Assembly: GCF_965262965.1 (NCBI RefSeq)
Contig: NZ_OZ253573.1
Span: 1,984,001-2,048,000 of the forward strand
Direction: 5' to 3'
Source of the DNA: Poriferisodalis sp965262965
GTDB lineage: Bacteria > Actinomycetota > Acidimicrobiia > Acidimicrobiales > Poriferisodalaceae
Length of the DNA stretch: 64,000 nucleotides
Of the stretch, positions 15,632 to 23,415 are shown piece by piece; within the stretch, counting starts at the first letter, position 1; the number at the start of each line of letters is the position of its first letter. The translations under genes were made by a program, and so were the position numbers. The notes beneath the pieces are model-generated. The model did not search any database. It was not told the origin of the DNA and saw only the letters and a list, made by a program, of their open reading frames with translations.

Positions 15632-16753
15632 ATGAGCACCACCACACGCGAACGCGTGTACGACTCAGATCTGCCGATCCGCGACGACCTCGCCGCGGCG
15701 CACGGTGAGGTCGCCAAGCGCTGGGTCCATCCCGGAACGTGGTGGACAGCCGCCCAGCGCAGCGACATTGTCCAGCAGGTACGTGCCGCGAGGGACCATC
15801 GTGCCAACGACGGTGGCGCGCTGCCGCCATGGGTGCAGCCCAGCACGGTCGACGGGCTTATCGACACCGACAGCCCGCTGCCCGCGGCCGCCGTCGACGC
15901 GATCTGGCGCATCACCAACCATCCGGGAACACTGACCCAGGACTGGTACACCTCGATCGTCGAGCGCGGCGTCGATCCGCTCGCCTACGTCGAACTTGTC
16001 GGCGTCGTGGCTCAGGCCAATTGCGTCGATCGCTTCGCCGACGGGCTGGAGCTGCCCAGGGTCGCTCTCGGTGAACCCGACGCCGGTCCCCCCGTCCGCG
16101 AAGGCGCCCCGGCCGCAGTCGTGCACCACTGGGTGCCCACCGCCGACATTCGCTTCCCCAACGTGATCAAGGCCCTCAGTGCAGTGCCGGCCGAGAATGA
16201 GGCGCTGTTCATCCTGTCCGACGCGCAGTACGTGCCGATGGAACGCGTGCGCGGCGAGTTGATCAACGATCAGAACTCGCTGAACCGGCCACAGATCGAG
16301 TTGCTTGCGGCACGGACGTCAAAGCTCAACGAGTGCTTCTACTGAACGTCTGCCCATGCACTGCTGCTCGGTCTGAGCGGCCAGAAGAAGGAAATGGACG
16401 TCAGTTACGACGCCGTCAACGGCTCCGAAGCGGGTGACGGAGGCGTCGAGCATGGCGCGCTGCTAGCCCGCCTCGCCGAGGCCATGTGGGAAGGCGACAG
16501 CGAAGCCACCGCTGCGGCCCGTGCCGCCGTTGTCGATGCCGCAGGAGCCGATGTCATGGTCGATGCCGTGGCGGTCAGCGCCAACTTCCACATGATGACC
16601 CGCGTCGCCGACGGCACCGGCACCCCGCTGGATCCGGGCACCTACGACATGACCAGGTCAGTGCGCGATGCATGCGGCCTCAACGACTTCGTGACGCGCC
16701 GCGATCCTCAAGGCGATCGCCAGGGCGCCAGCGGTTTCTCGGACCGTAAGTAG
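15632..16753 (+). CDS. AhpD-like alkylhydroperoxidase-family selenoprotein (UGA = selenocysteine 238)
   Basis: From ATG 15632 (behind AAGGGGG) the frame runs 237 codons to an in-frame TGA at 16343-16345, then stays open to a TAG ending at 16753, giving 373 residues in all. Before the stop the protein has AhpD/carboxymuconolactone-decarboxylase features: YVELVGVVAQANCVDRFADGL, and LNRPQIELLAARTSKLNECFY. The family's active site is E-x-C-x-x-C-x-x-x-H type. Here residues 235-242 read C-F-Y-(UGA)-T-S-A-H, so the UGA takes exactly the second, peroxidatic cysteine, with the His in place. Downstream codons remain protein-like (HALLLGL, ALLARLAEAMWEG, ANFHMMTRVADG). A SECIS-like hairpin follows the UGA. 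I infer selenocysteine insertion giving a CxxU peroxidase or thiol oxidoreductase. The alternative is a Cys-to-stop nonsense mutation. No selA, selB, selC or selD is in the window. Confidence 0.78.
16361..16384 (+). promoter_or_regulatory. Bacterial SECIS-like hairpin downstream of the in-frame UGA
   Basis: GCUGCUC (16363-16369) pairs over seven bases, including one G-U pair, with GAGCGGC (16375-16381), leaving the five-base loop GGUCU at 16370-16374. Two more pairs (C16361-G16384, U16362-A16383) form below a single bulged C. The loop starts 24 bases after the UGA, within the spacing usual for bacterial SECIS elements. GGUCU is also the core of the Escherichia coli fdhF SECIS loop, where G and U contact SelB. 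Confidence 0.7.
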
Positions 16754-16761
16754 CACCGACC

Positions 16762-16776
16762 GCGGGCGTCGCCCGC
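16762..16776 (+). terminator. Weak GC-rich hairpin between convergent genes
   Basis: GCGGGC, a three-base loop and GCCCGC form a compact hairpin just after the selenoprotein stop and just before the end of the convergent coiled-coil gene. There is no T run, so a terminator role in either direction is only plausible. Confidence 0.35.
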
Positions 16777-16786
16777 CGAGCTGGCG

Positions 16787-18625
16787 TCACGTCCGAAAGC
16801 GCTTGGTCGGCAAGTGCGGGCCGATGTAGCCCACGTGCACCTTTCCGGTGCCCCCCTGCCGGCGCGTGTCGTCGTGAAAGTACAGGCGAGGCGCGAAAGA
16901 CCTATTCGACAACTTGAGGTGGGCCTGCATCTCGATGCGCCCGCCAGACTCGACCTGCTCAGACACCGGCAGCATCCGATGCTTCCTCAGTTCAGGTTGG
17001 CGCATCACTTCCTCGGACTCGCTCAACGCAAGCTTCTTCGCGTTCGCGAACCAAACTCGCTGATGCTTGCTTCTCCGGCACCAATCACGAAAGTCCTTGA
17101 AATCCGCTCCCGTGTTGGCGTAGGCCTCGAATGCCAAGAGCCCGTCAAAAACGCTGAGGGCCCATGACTGCGACTCAATGGCACTGTCGAGATCGGAGAT
17201 CCGTTGCTCGGCTTCAGGCGGTATCTCGACTCTGACGAGTTTTGCCCGAGCCAGTTGCAATGCCTGTCGAATCGACGTGACCTGCTGATACTTCTTCTTG
17301 GAGGCATCGGCGTCAGGCGACACTGCATTCTCGCCCGCTTGCATCAGCCAGTCGACCATCTGATCTTGGGAATCGATGAGTTGCCCTTGCAGGTCATCAG
17401 CGCGCCGCTGTGCAAGCTCAAGCTCCTCCTGCATGTCGAGAATCTGCTGGGAAAGTTCGTCGCGCTCGTCGCGCACTGCCTTACGCAGTGCTCGAGTCTC
17501 GAAGAGAGCTCCCCACAAGTCGTCGCGTTCAGATTCAAGAACGGCAATGCGCTCACGAAGACTCGCGCCGGATGCAAGTTCGGGGGCTCTGCGCTGGCCT
17601 CCGAGCTGTGCCTGAGATCGGACGAAGAGGGGCGGCGGTTCGCGCTCGACCACGGCAAGGCGCAGTAGGTGACTCGCCCAGCGACCAGCCTGATGTGGGT
17701 CGCTCCGTACGACTTCAGCAGCAAGGGTGCGATGCCGGTGTGGTTCATGTTCTCCAGGCAAGTACAGACGCGCCTCACCTGGTTCCAGGTCCATTTCCCC
17801 GCCGATCACGCGCTGAAACGGCAACAACGTCTCAAGCGGCATGACGAAGACACGGGCCAATCCGGCAACTTGCAGAGCAGCGCTTTGCGCCCGCCGAGTC
17901 ATCTCGCCCAATGCCGTGTTCGGGCTGATCAGATCCCACGCGAGGACGAGGTAGGGAACGGGCCGGTCAGGCGACAAGACCGCATTGCGAATCGCCTTGG
18001 CGTGTTCGACATCGCGAACAGGGACGGGCGAAGTCGTCAGTGGTTCACGACCGAGGTGAGGCCGCCCGCCACGCTGTTGGGCGGTGTCAAGCAGTTCGGA
18101 TACCAGCGATTCTGCCCCAGTCGCGCGGAGCTGGGCCCAGCGAGACTGTCCCGCGTCTTCACCCAATGCCGGGGCCCCTCGTTGATCCGACGAACTGAGG
18201 CCCGCCGGTGTGGCCGCGGCAAGTGGAGCTTCCACATCCACCCACACCCACGCCGCGCCATCTCCACTGAGCACGCGTGTGGTAACAACCGACCGGCCCT
18301 GAGCCGCATGCTGAGCGAGGTCCAACGTCGTCGTCGTGACACCACCGTTTGTTCGAGTCGCACGCGTCAGGTCCACACGGCACCCGGTCGCCTGTTCGAC
18401 GCGGCTGTCTCCCTCCACGTCAGCCACTTCCAGATGCGGGTGTTGAGTCTGAGCCCAAGCGCGAAAACTGCGAGCCACGAGTTCGTGCAGCCCTGGACTC
18501 TCGTCCTCCCACATCGCGCGATAGATGACCTCGACCGCAGCAAGGTCGTCGTCGGTCGGGTCGAGACCATCCTCAGACATGAGCTGCACGACCTCGTCGT
18601 TCACGGCCGCGTAGCGAACCAACAC
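16787..18625 (-). CDS. Unrecognised 612-residue protein with central coiled coil
   Basis: I do not recognise a function. The N-terminal 330 residues are mixed alpha/beta without clear motifs. Residues about 355-425 are a strongly charged heptad-like region (LRERIAVLESERDDLW, then ELEL, RADDL) typical of a coiled coil. A C-terminal domain of about 60 residues contains RMLPVSEQVESGGRI, APRLYFHDDT and TGKVHVGYIGPHLPTK; I have an impression that this ending recurs in actinobacterial hypothetical proteins. No signal peptide or membrane helix is seen. The GTG start at 18625 lacks a strong ribosome binding site. Codon third positions look less GC-biased than in neighbours, which hints at transfer. 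The 18626-18685 gap separates it from the upstream PEBP gene on the same strand. Confidence 0.75.
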   Translation of the reverse strand: MLVRYAAVNDEVVQLMSEDGLDPTDDDLAAVEVIYRAMWEDESPGLHELVARSFRAWAQTQHPHLEVADVEGDSRVEQATGCRVDLTRATRTNGGVTTTTLDLAQHAAQGRSVVTTRVLSGDGAAWVWVDVEAPLAAATPAGLSSSDQRGAPALGEDAGQSRWAQLRATGAESLVSELLDTAQQRGGRPHLGREPLTTSPVPVRDVEHAKAIRNAVLSPDRPVPYLVLAWDLISPNTALGEMTRRAQSAALQVAGLARVFVMPLETLLPFQRVIGGEMDLEPGEARLYLPGEHEPHRHRTLAAEVVRSDPHQAGRWASHLLRLAVVEREPPPLFVRSQAQLGGQRRAPELASGASLRERIAVLESERDDLWGALFETRALRKAVRDERDELSQQILDMQEELELAQRRADDLQGQLIDSQDQMVDWLMQAGENAVSPDADASKKKYQQVTSIRQALQLARAKLVRVEIPPEAEQRISDLDSAIESQSWALSVFDGLLAFEAYANTGADFKDFRDWCRRSKHQRVWFANAKKLALSESEEVMRQPELRKHRMLPVSEQVESGGRIEMQAHLKLSNRSFAPRLYFHDDTRRQGGTGKVHVGYIGPHLPTKRFRT

Positions 18626-18685
18626 CGTCGCGCGCAGGAGTCAGTGGCACCGGACCGCCGCTGGGAGCATCCCCGGTCGACATCG

Positions 18686-19222
18686 CTAGCTGTGTTCGTA
18701 GATGGGGGTAATGAGCGCCCGGGCCAGCGTTGTGCCGAACATGTTGAAGCCGCAGATTGCCGGGGAGACATCGGTGGTGATCGGCAACGACTCGACGTTG
18801 AGCGCGTGCACGGCGAACATGTACCGGTGCGGTCCGTGTCCCGCGGGAGGCGCGGACCCCAAGTACCCATACAGACCGGCATCGTTTCGCAGCTGGTTGG
18901 TGCCAGCGGGCAGACCAGAACCCTCGCTGTCGCCCGCACCCGACGCCAGCTCGTTGCAAGACGCCGCGATGTCGTACACGACCCAGTGCCAGAAACCGCT
19001 GCCAGTCGGCGCATCCGGGTCGAAGCACGTCACGGCGTAGCTCTGGGTGCCGTCAGGTGCTCCCGACCACGCGAGGTGCGGGGAGCGGTCCTCGCCGCCG
19101 GAGCCGAAGATGCCCGAGACCTGCGGCATCGGCAGCATCTGCGCATCGGCCACGTCGTCGCTTCGCACTTCGAAAGACGGCACCTCGGGAAGGAAGTCGT
19201 AGGGGTTGGGGGGTTGTGGCAT
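18686..19222 (-). CDS. YbhB/YbcL family (Raf kinase inhibitor-like, PEBP) protein
   Basis: The 178-residue protein has the bacterial PEBP signature: SPHLAWSGAP, then SYAVTCFDPDAPTGSGFWHWVVYDI (Asp-Pro-Asp-Ala-Pro and WHW ligand pocket), and a later PPAGHGPHRYMFAVHAL. No signal peptide is seen. ATG 19222 follows AGAAAGG; a longer frame to 19330 is unlikely to be coding. Bacterial PEBP proteins bind small ligands, but their role is usually unknown. Confidence 0.9.
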   Translation of the reverse strand: MPQPPNPYDFLPEVPSFEVRSDDVADAQMLPMPQVSGIFGSGGEDRSPHLAWSGAPDGTQSYAVTCFDPDAPTGSGFWHWVVYDIAASCNELASGAGDSEGSGLPAGTNQLRNDAGLYGYLGSAPPAGHGPHRYMFAVHALNVESLPITTDVSPAICGFNMFGTTLARALITPIYEHS

Positions 19223-19581
19223 GGCAGCGGCCTTTCTGTTGCTCGGCAGTTTCGCGGAGTGGAATTTCCTCACCGATACGCAGGACCGGCCCAGCAGATG
19301 AATGCTCTGCAACGACTGCGGCTCCGGCACGCCCCCGCGTACCGATCGTTGACACTATTCGTTCCCTCGCATGCGGTCGGATGACAGGTACCTCGAACTC
19401 CGGCACGCCCTCGATTGACGCGCTGCGAGTGTCCCGTCATATCTGCATGCAAGACGTTCACGAAATTTGTGGCTCTCAGCCTGGCCCCGCTCGACGAGTC
19501 CGTTGCAGAAATACAGCGTGTTCAGCGCTCGGAGCGAAAGCTCCAGGTTGCACATCACACAACCCAAACTGACAGACCAAG

Positions 19582-19612
19582 GACCGGCCCGCTTCCGCGG
19601 GCCGGTCTTTGT
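19582..19612 (+). terminator. Rho-independent terminator, strong hairpin
   Basis: GACCGGCCCGC (19582-19592) pairs perfectly with GCGGGCCGGTC (19597-19607) around a TTCC tetraloop, followed by TTTGTCT. No obvious plus-strand gene ends just before it, so it may end an unrecognised short transcript or insulate the GH13 promoter. Confidence 0.7.
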
Positions 19613-19642
19613 CTATGGGTTCGCGTCCCGGTCCCCCCATGT

Positions 19643-19671
19643 TTGAGCACAGCGATTCGACTGACTAGAAC
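19643..19671 (+). promoter_or_regulatory. Promoter of the GH13 gene, predicted leaderless
   Basis: TTGAGC (19643-19648), a 17-base spacer and TAGAAC (19666-19671) precede the GTG start at 19678 by six bases. The transcript would start at or next to the GTG, and no ribosome binding site is present. Confidence 0.5.
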
Positions 19672-19677
19672 TCCATC

Positions 19678-21327
19678 GTGACTAGTCGCAGCTCGAAGCA
19701 ATGGTGGGCGGGTGCCGCTGGCTACCAGATCTACATCCGGTCGTTCGCCGACTCGAACGACGACGGCGTCGGCGACCTTGACGGCATCAGATCCAAGCTC
19801 GGCTACCTCAGCGACCTGGGCGTCGACTTCATCTGGATCACGCCGTTCTATCCCTCGCCCGGCGACGACTGGGGTTACGACGTCGCGGACTACTGCGACG
19901 TCGACCCGCTGTTCGGCGATCTCGCAGCCTTCGATGCGCTGCTGGCAGACGCTCACGATCGCGGCATCCGGATTGTGGGCGACCTGGTGCCGAACCACTC
20001 CAGCAGTGCGCACCGCTGGTTCCAGGCGGCGCTGGGCAACGCTGGCGACGCAGCTCGCGAGCAGTATCGCCACTACTACGTCTGGCGAGACCCCGCGCCC
20101 GACGGCGGTCCGCCGAACAACTGGGTCGGCTACTTCGGTGGACCGGCATGGACGCTGGACCCCGCCTCGGGCCAGTACTACCTGCACCTGTTCCTGCCAT
20201 CGCAGCCGGACTTCAACTGGCGGAATCCGGGGGTGGCCGACGAGTGGGACGAGATTCTGCGCTTCTGGCTGGATCGCGGTGTCGATGGCTTCCGTGTCGA
20301 TGTGGCCGGCGGCCTGGTAAAGGACAGCGGGCTCCGCTCGAACCCCCAGCTGGCGCCGATCCCGCCGGGCGCGTCACGCTGGGAGCAATGGGACTGCTTC
20401 GAACACCTCCACGACGTCTTCCAGCCCGAGAGCCAGGATGTCTTTCGCCGCTGGCGACGAATCTGCGACGAATACGGCGCGTTCCTGCACGGCGAGACAT
20501 ACCACCTCGATCCGCGGGGCATGGGCGACCTGCTGCCGCCTGACGGCATGCACAACGGTTACTGGTTTGCGCCCATGCACATCGAGTGGACGCCTGAACA
20601 AGTGCGCGGCGTGCTCGTCGGCGCGGGCGGCCTCTCGGATCGACTGCTGTGGGCGGCTGGAAGCCACGACATGCCGCGCGCGCCCACGCGATTCGGCGGC
20701 GGCGATGCGGGACGTCAGCGGACCCTGGTGATGAACGTGTTGTTCGCATTCGCGCCCGGAGTGCCGGTGCTGTACCAGGGAGAGGAACTGGGCCTCGAAG
20801 ACGGCGATGTCGCACCTGAGGCGAAACTGGATCCTGTCGGACCCGACGGCGACGTCAGCGCCGGGCGCGATGGCTGCCGAACTCCGATGCCCTGGGACAA
20901 CAGCCCAAACAACGGCTTCTCGCGTGCTGAGCCCTGGCTGCGCAGCGCTCGGCGGCCCGCTTCGGACAGCGCTGCCGCGCAGCAGAGCGACGAACGCTCG
21001 TGGCTGCGTACCTACCGCCGATTGCTGGCCACACGTCGCAGCTTGTTCGCCCGAGCGAATCTCGCAGACGAAGAGGTTGCCTGGGAAGGTGACGACGGGT
21101 CGGTCATCGTCCTGCGGCGCGGCGCGGTGACCGTCACGGCGAACACCGCTGACGAGGCAGCCGCCGCGGAGATCCCATCGCGCGCCCAGCCGGTCTTCGA
21201 GACCCCTGGAGCCCTCGACTCCGCTGGGCACGACATCAGCTCGGCGCTGCAGCGGTCGGACTCCAAATCGACAGATCGGCGCATGCATTCGGTGTCGTAC
21301 GGGCAGACTGCGCTCCGGCCCATCTGA
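19678..21327 (+). CDS. GH13 family alpha-glucosidase-like glycoside hydrolase
   Basis: The 549-residue protein has the (beta/alpha)8 GH13 regions: DLVPNHSS (region I, near 102), GFRVDVAG with nucleophile Asp208, the acid Glu273 in FLHGETY, and the third carboxylate Asp331 in GSHDMPR. In oligo-1,6-/alpha-glucosidases region IV usually begins with Asn (NHD); here it is Ser. The N-terminal YQIYIRSFADSNDDGVGDL is typical of the alpha-glucosidase subfamily. It acts in the cytoplasm (no signal peptide). It is the first gene of an operon with AKR, Gfo/Idh and SsuD-like genes, so it probably releases a sugar from an alpha-glycoside taken up by an ABC importer. The C-terminus is extended and low in complexity. 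Confidence 0.9.
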   Translation: MTSRSSKQWWAGAAGYQIYIRSFADSNDDGVGDLDGIRSKLGYLSDLGVDFIWITPFYPSPGDDWGYDVADYCDVDPLFGDLAAFDALLADAHDRGIRIVGDLVPNHSSSAHRWFQAALGNAGDAAREQYRHYYVWRDPAPDGGPPNNWVGYFGGPAWTLDPASGQYYLHLFLPSQPDFNWRNPGVADEWDEILRFWLDRGVDGFRVDVAGGLVKDSGLRSNPQLAPIPPGASRWEQWDCFEHLHDVFQPESQDVFRRWRRICDEYGAFLHGETYHLDPRGMGDLLPPDGMHNGYWFAPMHIEWTPEQVRGVLVGAGGLSDRLLWAAGSHDMPRAPTRFGGGDAGRQRTLVMNVLFAFAPGVPVLYQGEELGLEDGDVAPEAKLDPVGPDGDVSAGRDGCRTPMPWDNSPNNGFSRAEPWLRSARRPASDSAAAQQSDERSWLRTYRRLLATRRSLFARANLADEEVAWEGDDGSVIVLRRGAVTVTANTADEAAAAEIPSRAQPVFETPGALDSAGHDISSALQRSDSKSTDRRMHSVSYGQTALRPI

Positions 21328-21352
21328 CGACTGAGCCGACGACTGGGCCGAG

Positions 21353-22285
21353 GTGACCGTGACGAATTCCAATGCACCGGCGGCCCTGGTGCGGATTGAG
21401 CCGAGCTGTCTCGGGCCGGGCGGGCCCGAAGTCGGACCGCTGGCGCTGGGACTGTGGCGGTTCACCAGCAGCGATGTCGGCGCCAATGCGGCGCTCGTCG
21501 AAGCTGGTCTGGACTCGGGCATGAACCTCGTCGATCTCGCGGACGTCTATGGCCTGGACTGGGGAGGCACCGGCTTCGGTGCGTGCGAAGCCAACCTCGG
21601 TGCCGTGCTCGATACCCGTCCCGAGCTGCGGGAGCGGATGGTCCTCGCCACCAAGGGGGGCATCGTGCCGCCACTCCCCTACGACTCCGGCGCAGCGGCA
21701 CTGCGGGGGGCGTGCGAGGCCTCACTGCAACGCCTCCGAACCGACCGGATCGACCTGTACCAAGTCCACCGGCCCGACATGTTCACGCATCCCGCGGAGC
21801 TCGCCGACACGCTGGACGGGCTGATCGCGAGCGGCAAGGTGGGCGCAGTCGGCGTGTCGAACTACACACCAGCCCAGACCAGAGCGCTCTCGGCCCACCT
21901 TGACCATCCGCTCGTCTCGACGCAGCCCGAGTTCTCAGCGGCGTGCTTGGATCCGATGCGCGACGGCACGCTCGACCTCAGCGCCGAGACATCGATGGTG
22001 CCACTGGCATGGAGCCCGCTGGCAGGCGGGCGACTCGTTGCTCACGGCGAGGGTGTGCGGCCAGAGCTGCTCGAAGTGCTCGACCGACTGGCAGAGCGCG
22101 AGTGCGTCGACCGCGCTGCGGTGTGCCTTGCATTCGTCTTGGCGCATCCATCTGCACCGGTCGCGATTGTGGGCACGCAGCGGATCGACCGTCTGGCAGC
22201 GGTACAGGCGGCCCTCAGCGTCCAACTCGACCGCAACGACGTTTACGACCTCGTCGAGGGGTCCGAAGGAGTGCCCCTGCCGTGA
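21353..22285 (+). CDS. Aldo/keto reductase
   Basis: The 310-residue protein has the AKR barrel motifs: LGLWRF near the start, MNLVDLADVYG with catalytic Asp and Tyr, VLATKGG with catalytic Lys, DRIDLYQVHRPD with the His, and GAVGVSNYTPAQ. It should reduce an aldehyde or ketone with NAD(P)H. It follows the GH13 gene by 25 bases and overlaps the next gene by GTGA. In the sulfoquinovose monooxygenase pathway an AKR (SmoB) reduces 6-oxoglucose to glucose, and next to an SsuD-like gene this is a reasonable but unproven assignment. GTG 21353 or GTG 21359 may be the start. Confidence 0.9.
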   Translation: MTVTNSNAPAALVRIEPSCLGPGGPEVGPLALGLWRFTSSDVGANAALVEAGLDSGMNLVDLADVYGLDWGGTGFGACEANLGAVLDTRPELRERMVLATKGGIVPPLPYDSGAAALRGACEASLQRLRTDRIDLYQVHRPDMFTHPAELADTLDGLIASGKVGAVGVSNYTPAQTRALSAHLDHPLVSTQPEFSAACLDPMRDGTLDLSAETSMVPLAWSPLAGGRLVAHGEGVRPELLEVLDRLAERECVDRAAVCLAFVLAHPSAPVAIVGTQRIDRLAAVQAALSVQLDRNDVYDLVEGSEGVPLP

Positions 22286-23415
22286 GCGCCCTTGCCATAA
22301 GCGACAGTGGCGCTGCAACGAGTCGACCGCTGCGGTTCGGCGTCATCGGCACCGGGATGATGGGCCGCGAGCACATCGCCAACCTCATGGCACTGGACGG
22401 GGCCGAGGTCTCCGCGCTGTGCGACAACTGGGCGCCGTCACTCGATGCCGCCCAACAACTGCTCGACACCGGCTCCGATGTGCCGCGATTCGCCGACTAT
22501 CAAGAGCTGCTGGACTCGAATGCGTGCGACGCGGTGGTAGTGGCGACCCCGAACCATCTTCACACCGACATCGTGCTGGACATCGCCGCCACAGGACTGC
22601 CGCAGCTGGTGGAAAAGCCGCTCGCCACCACACTCGCTGACTGCCGCAGGATCATCGATGGCGTCGGGCGGCTTGCCACTCCGCCGCTGGTCTGGATGGG
22701 CTTGGAATACCGCTACATCGCTCCGGTCGCCGAACTCATCCGCGAGACCCACGCTGGCACCGTCGGCAGGGTTCGCATGGTCTCGATCCGCGAGCACCGC
22801 TTCCCGTTCCAGCCGAAGGTGCGCGACTGGAACCGGTTCAACCGCAACACGGGCGGAACGCTGGTGGAGAAGTGCTGCCACTTCTTCGACCTCATGCGAC
22901 TGATCGTCCGCAGCGACCCGGTGCGCGTCCTGGCCTCCGGCGGCCAGGATCTCAACCATCTCGATGAGAGCTACGGCGGCGAAGTGCCCGACATCTTGGA
23001 CAATGCATTCGTGATCGTGGATTTCGCCTCAGGCACCCGAGCCCTGCTGGACCTGTGCATGTTCGCCGACGCCACCCGGAACCAGGAGGAGATCTCCGTT
23101 GTTGGGGACGACGGGAAGCTCGAGGCGCTCGTGCCCGCCTCGGTACTGCGCGTCGGCGTGCGCGGACGAGATTGGATCGGCAACGTCGAAGAGCGCGAAG
23201 TGACGTCGGCGGCACCGGTCGAAGGACATCACCACGGCTCCTCGTTCATCGAGCTGGAGCATTTTCGGGACGCCGTGATCGGCGGCACGCCGGCCGAGAG
23301 CACGCCCGACGACGGGCTGTGGTCGGTTGCCATCGGTCACGCCGCCCATCGCTCCATCGACGAGGGTCGGCCGGTCATGCTGGACGACGTGCTCAACGGT
23401 GCGGCGGCGACATGA
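22282..23415 (+). CDS. Gfo/Idh/MocA family oxidoreductase
   Basis: The 377-residue protein has the N-terminal Rossmann motif RFGVIGTGMMGREHI, AVVVATPNHLHTDIV, and the EKPLATT element that carries the family lysine. A C-terminal sugar-binding alpha/beta domain follows, with a GGTLVEKCCHFFDLMR segment. It acts on a sugar or polyol with bound NAD(P). Proteins of this fold also include the NAD-dependent sulfoquinovosidases (GH188), which would fit the neighbouring AKR and SsuD-like genes. It is coupled to both neighbours by four-base overlaps (GTGA and ATGA). GTG 22282 is used; upstream extension is antisense-like. Confidence 0.9.
   Translation: MSALAISDSGAATSRPLRFGVIGTGMMGREHIANLMALDGAEVSALCDNWAPSLDAAQQLLDTGSDVPRFADYQELLDSNACDAVVVATPNHLHTDIVLDIAATGLPQLVEKPLATTLADCRRIIDGVGRLATPPLVWMGLEYRYIAPVAELIRETHAGTVGRVRMVSIREHRFPFQPKVRDWNRFNRNTGGTLVEKCCHFFDLMRLIVRSDPVRVLASGGQDLNHLDESYGGEVPDILDNAFVIVDFASGTRALLDLCMFADATRNQEEISVVGDDGKLEALVPASVLRVGVRGRDWIGNVEEREVTSAAPVEGHHHGSSFIELEHFRDAVIGGTPAESTPDDGLWSVAIGHAAHRSIDEGRPVMLDDVLNGAAAT

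Larger units (their letters stand above)
19223..19677. other. Intergenic region with terminator and promoter
   Basis: No gene of convincing quality lies here. The region holds a strong hairpin terminator near 19590 and a promoter for the GH13 gene near 19660, both listed separately. Bases 19617-19640 (GGGTTCGCGTCCCGG then TCCCCCCA) resemble a tRNA T-arm and acceptor end, but no matching 5' half exists. Confidence 0.5.

Noticed and set aside
17669..19384. Plus-strand open frame of 571 codons across the coiled-coil and PEBP genes
   Set aside because: Composition is Arg-, Ser- and His-rich without motifs, and it is antisense to two genes with better support.
21943..22281. N-terminal extension of the Gfo/Idh protein by about 110 residues
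   Set aside because: The extension overlaps the aldo/keto reductase in another frame and is Arg/Ala-rich; GTG 22282 with a GTGA overlap is the natural start.
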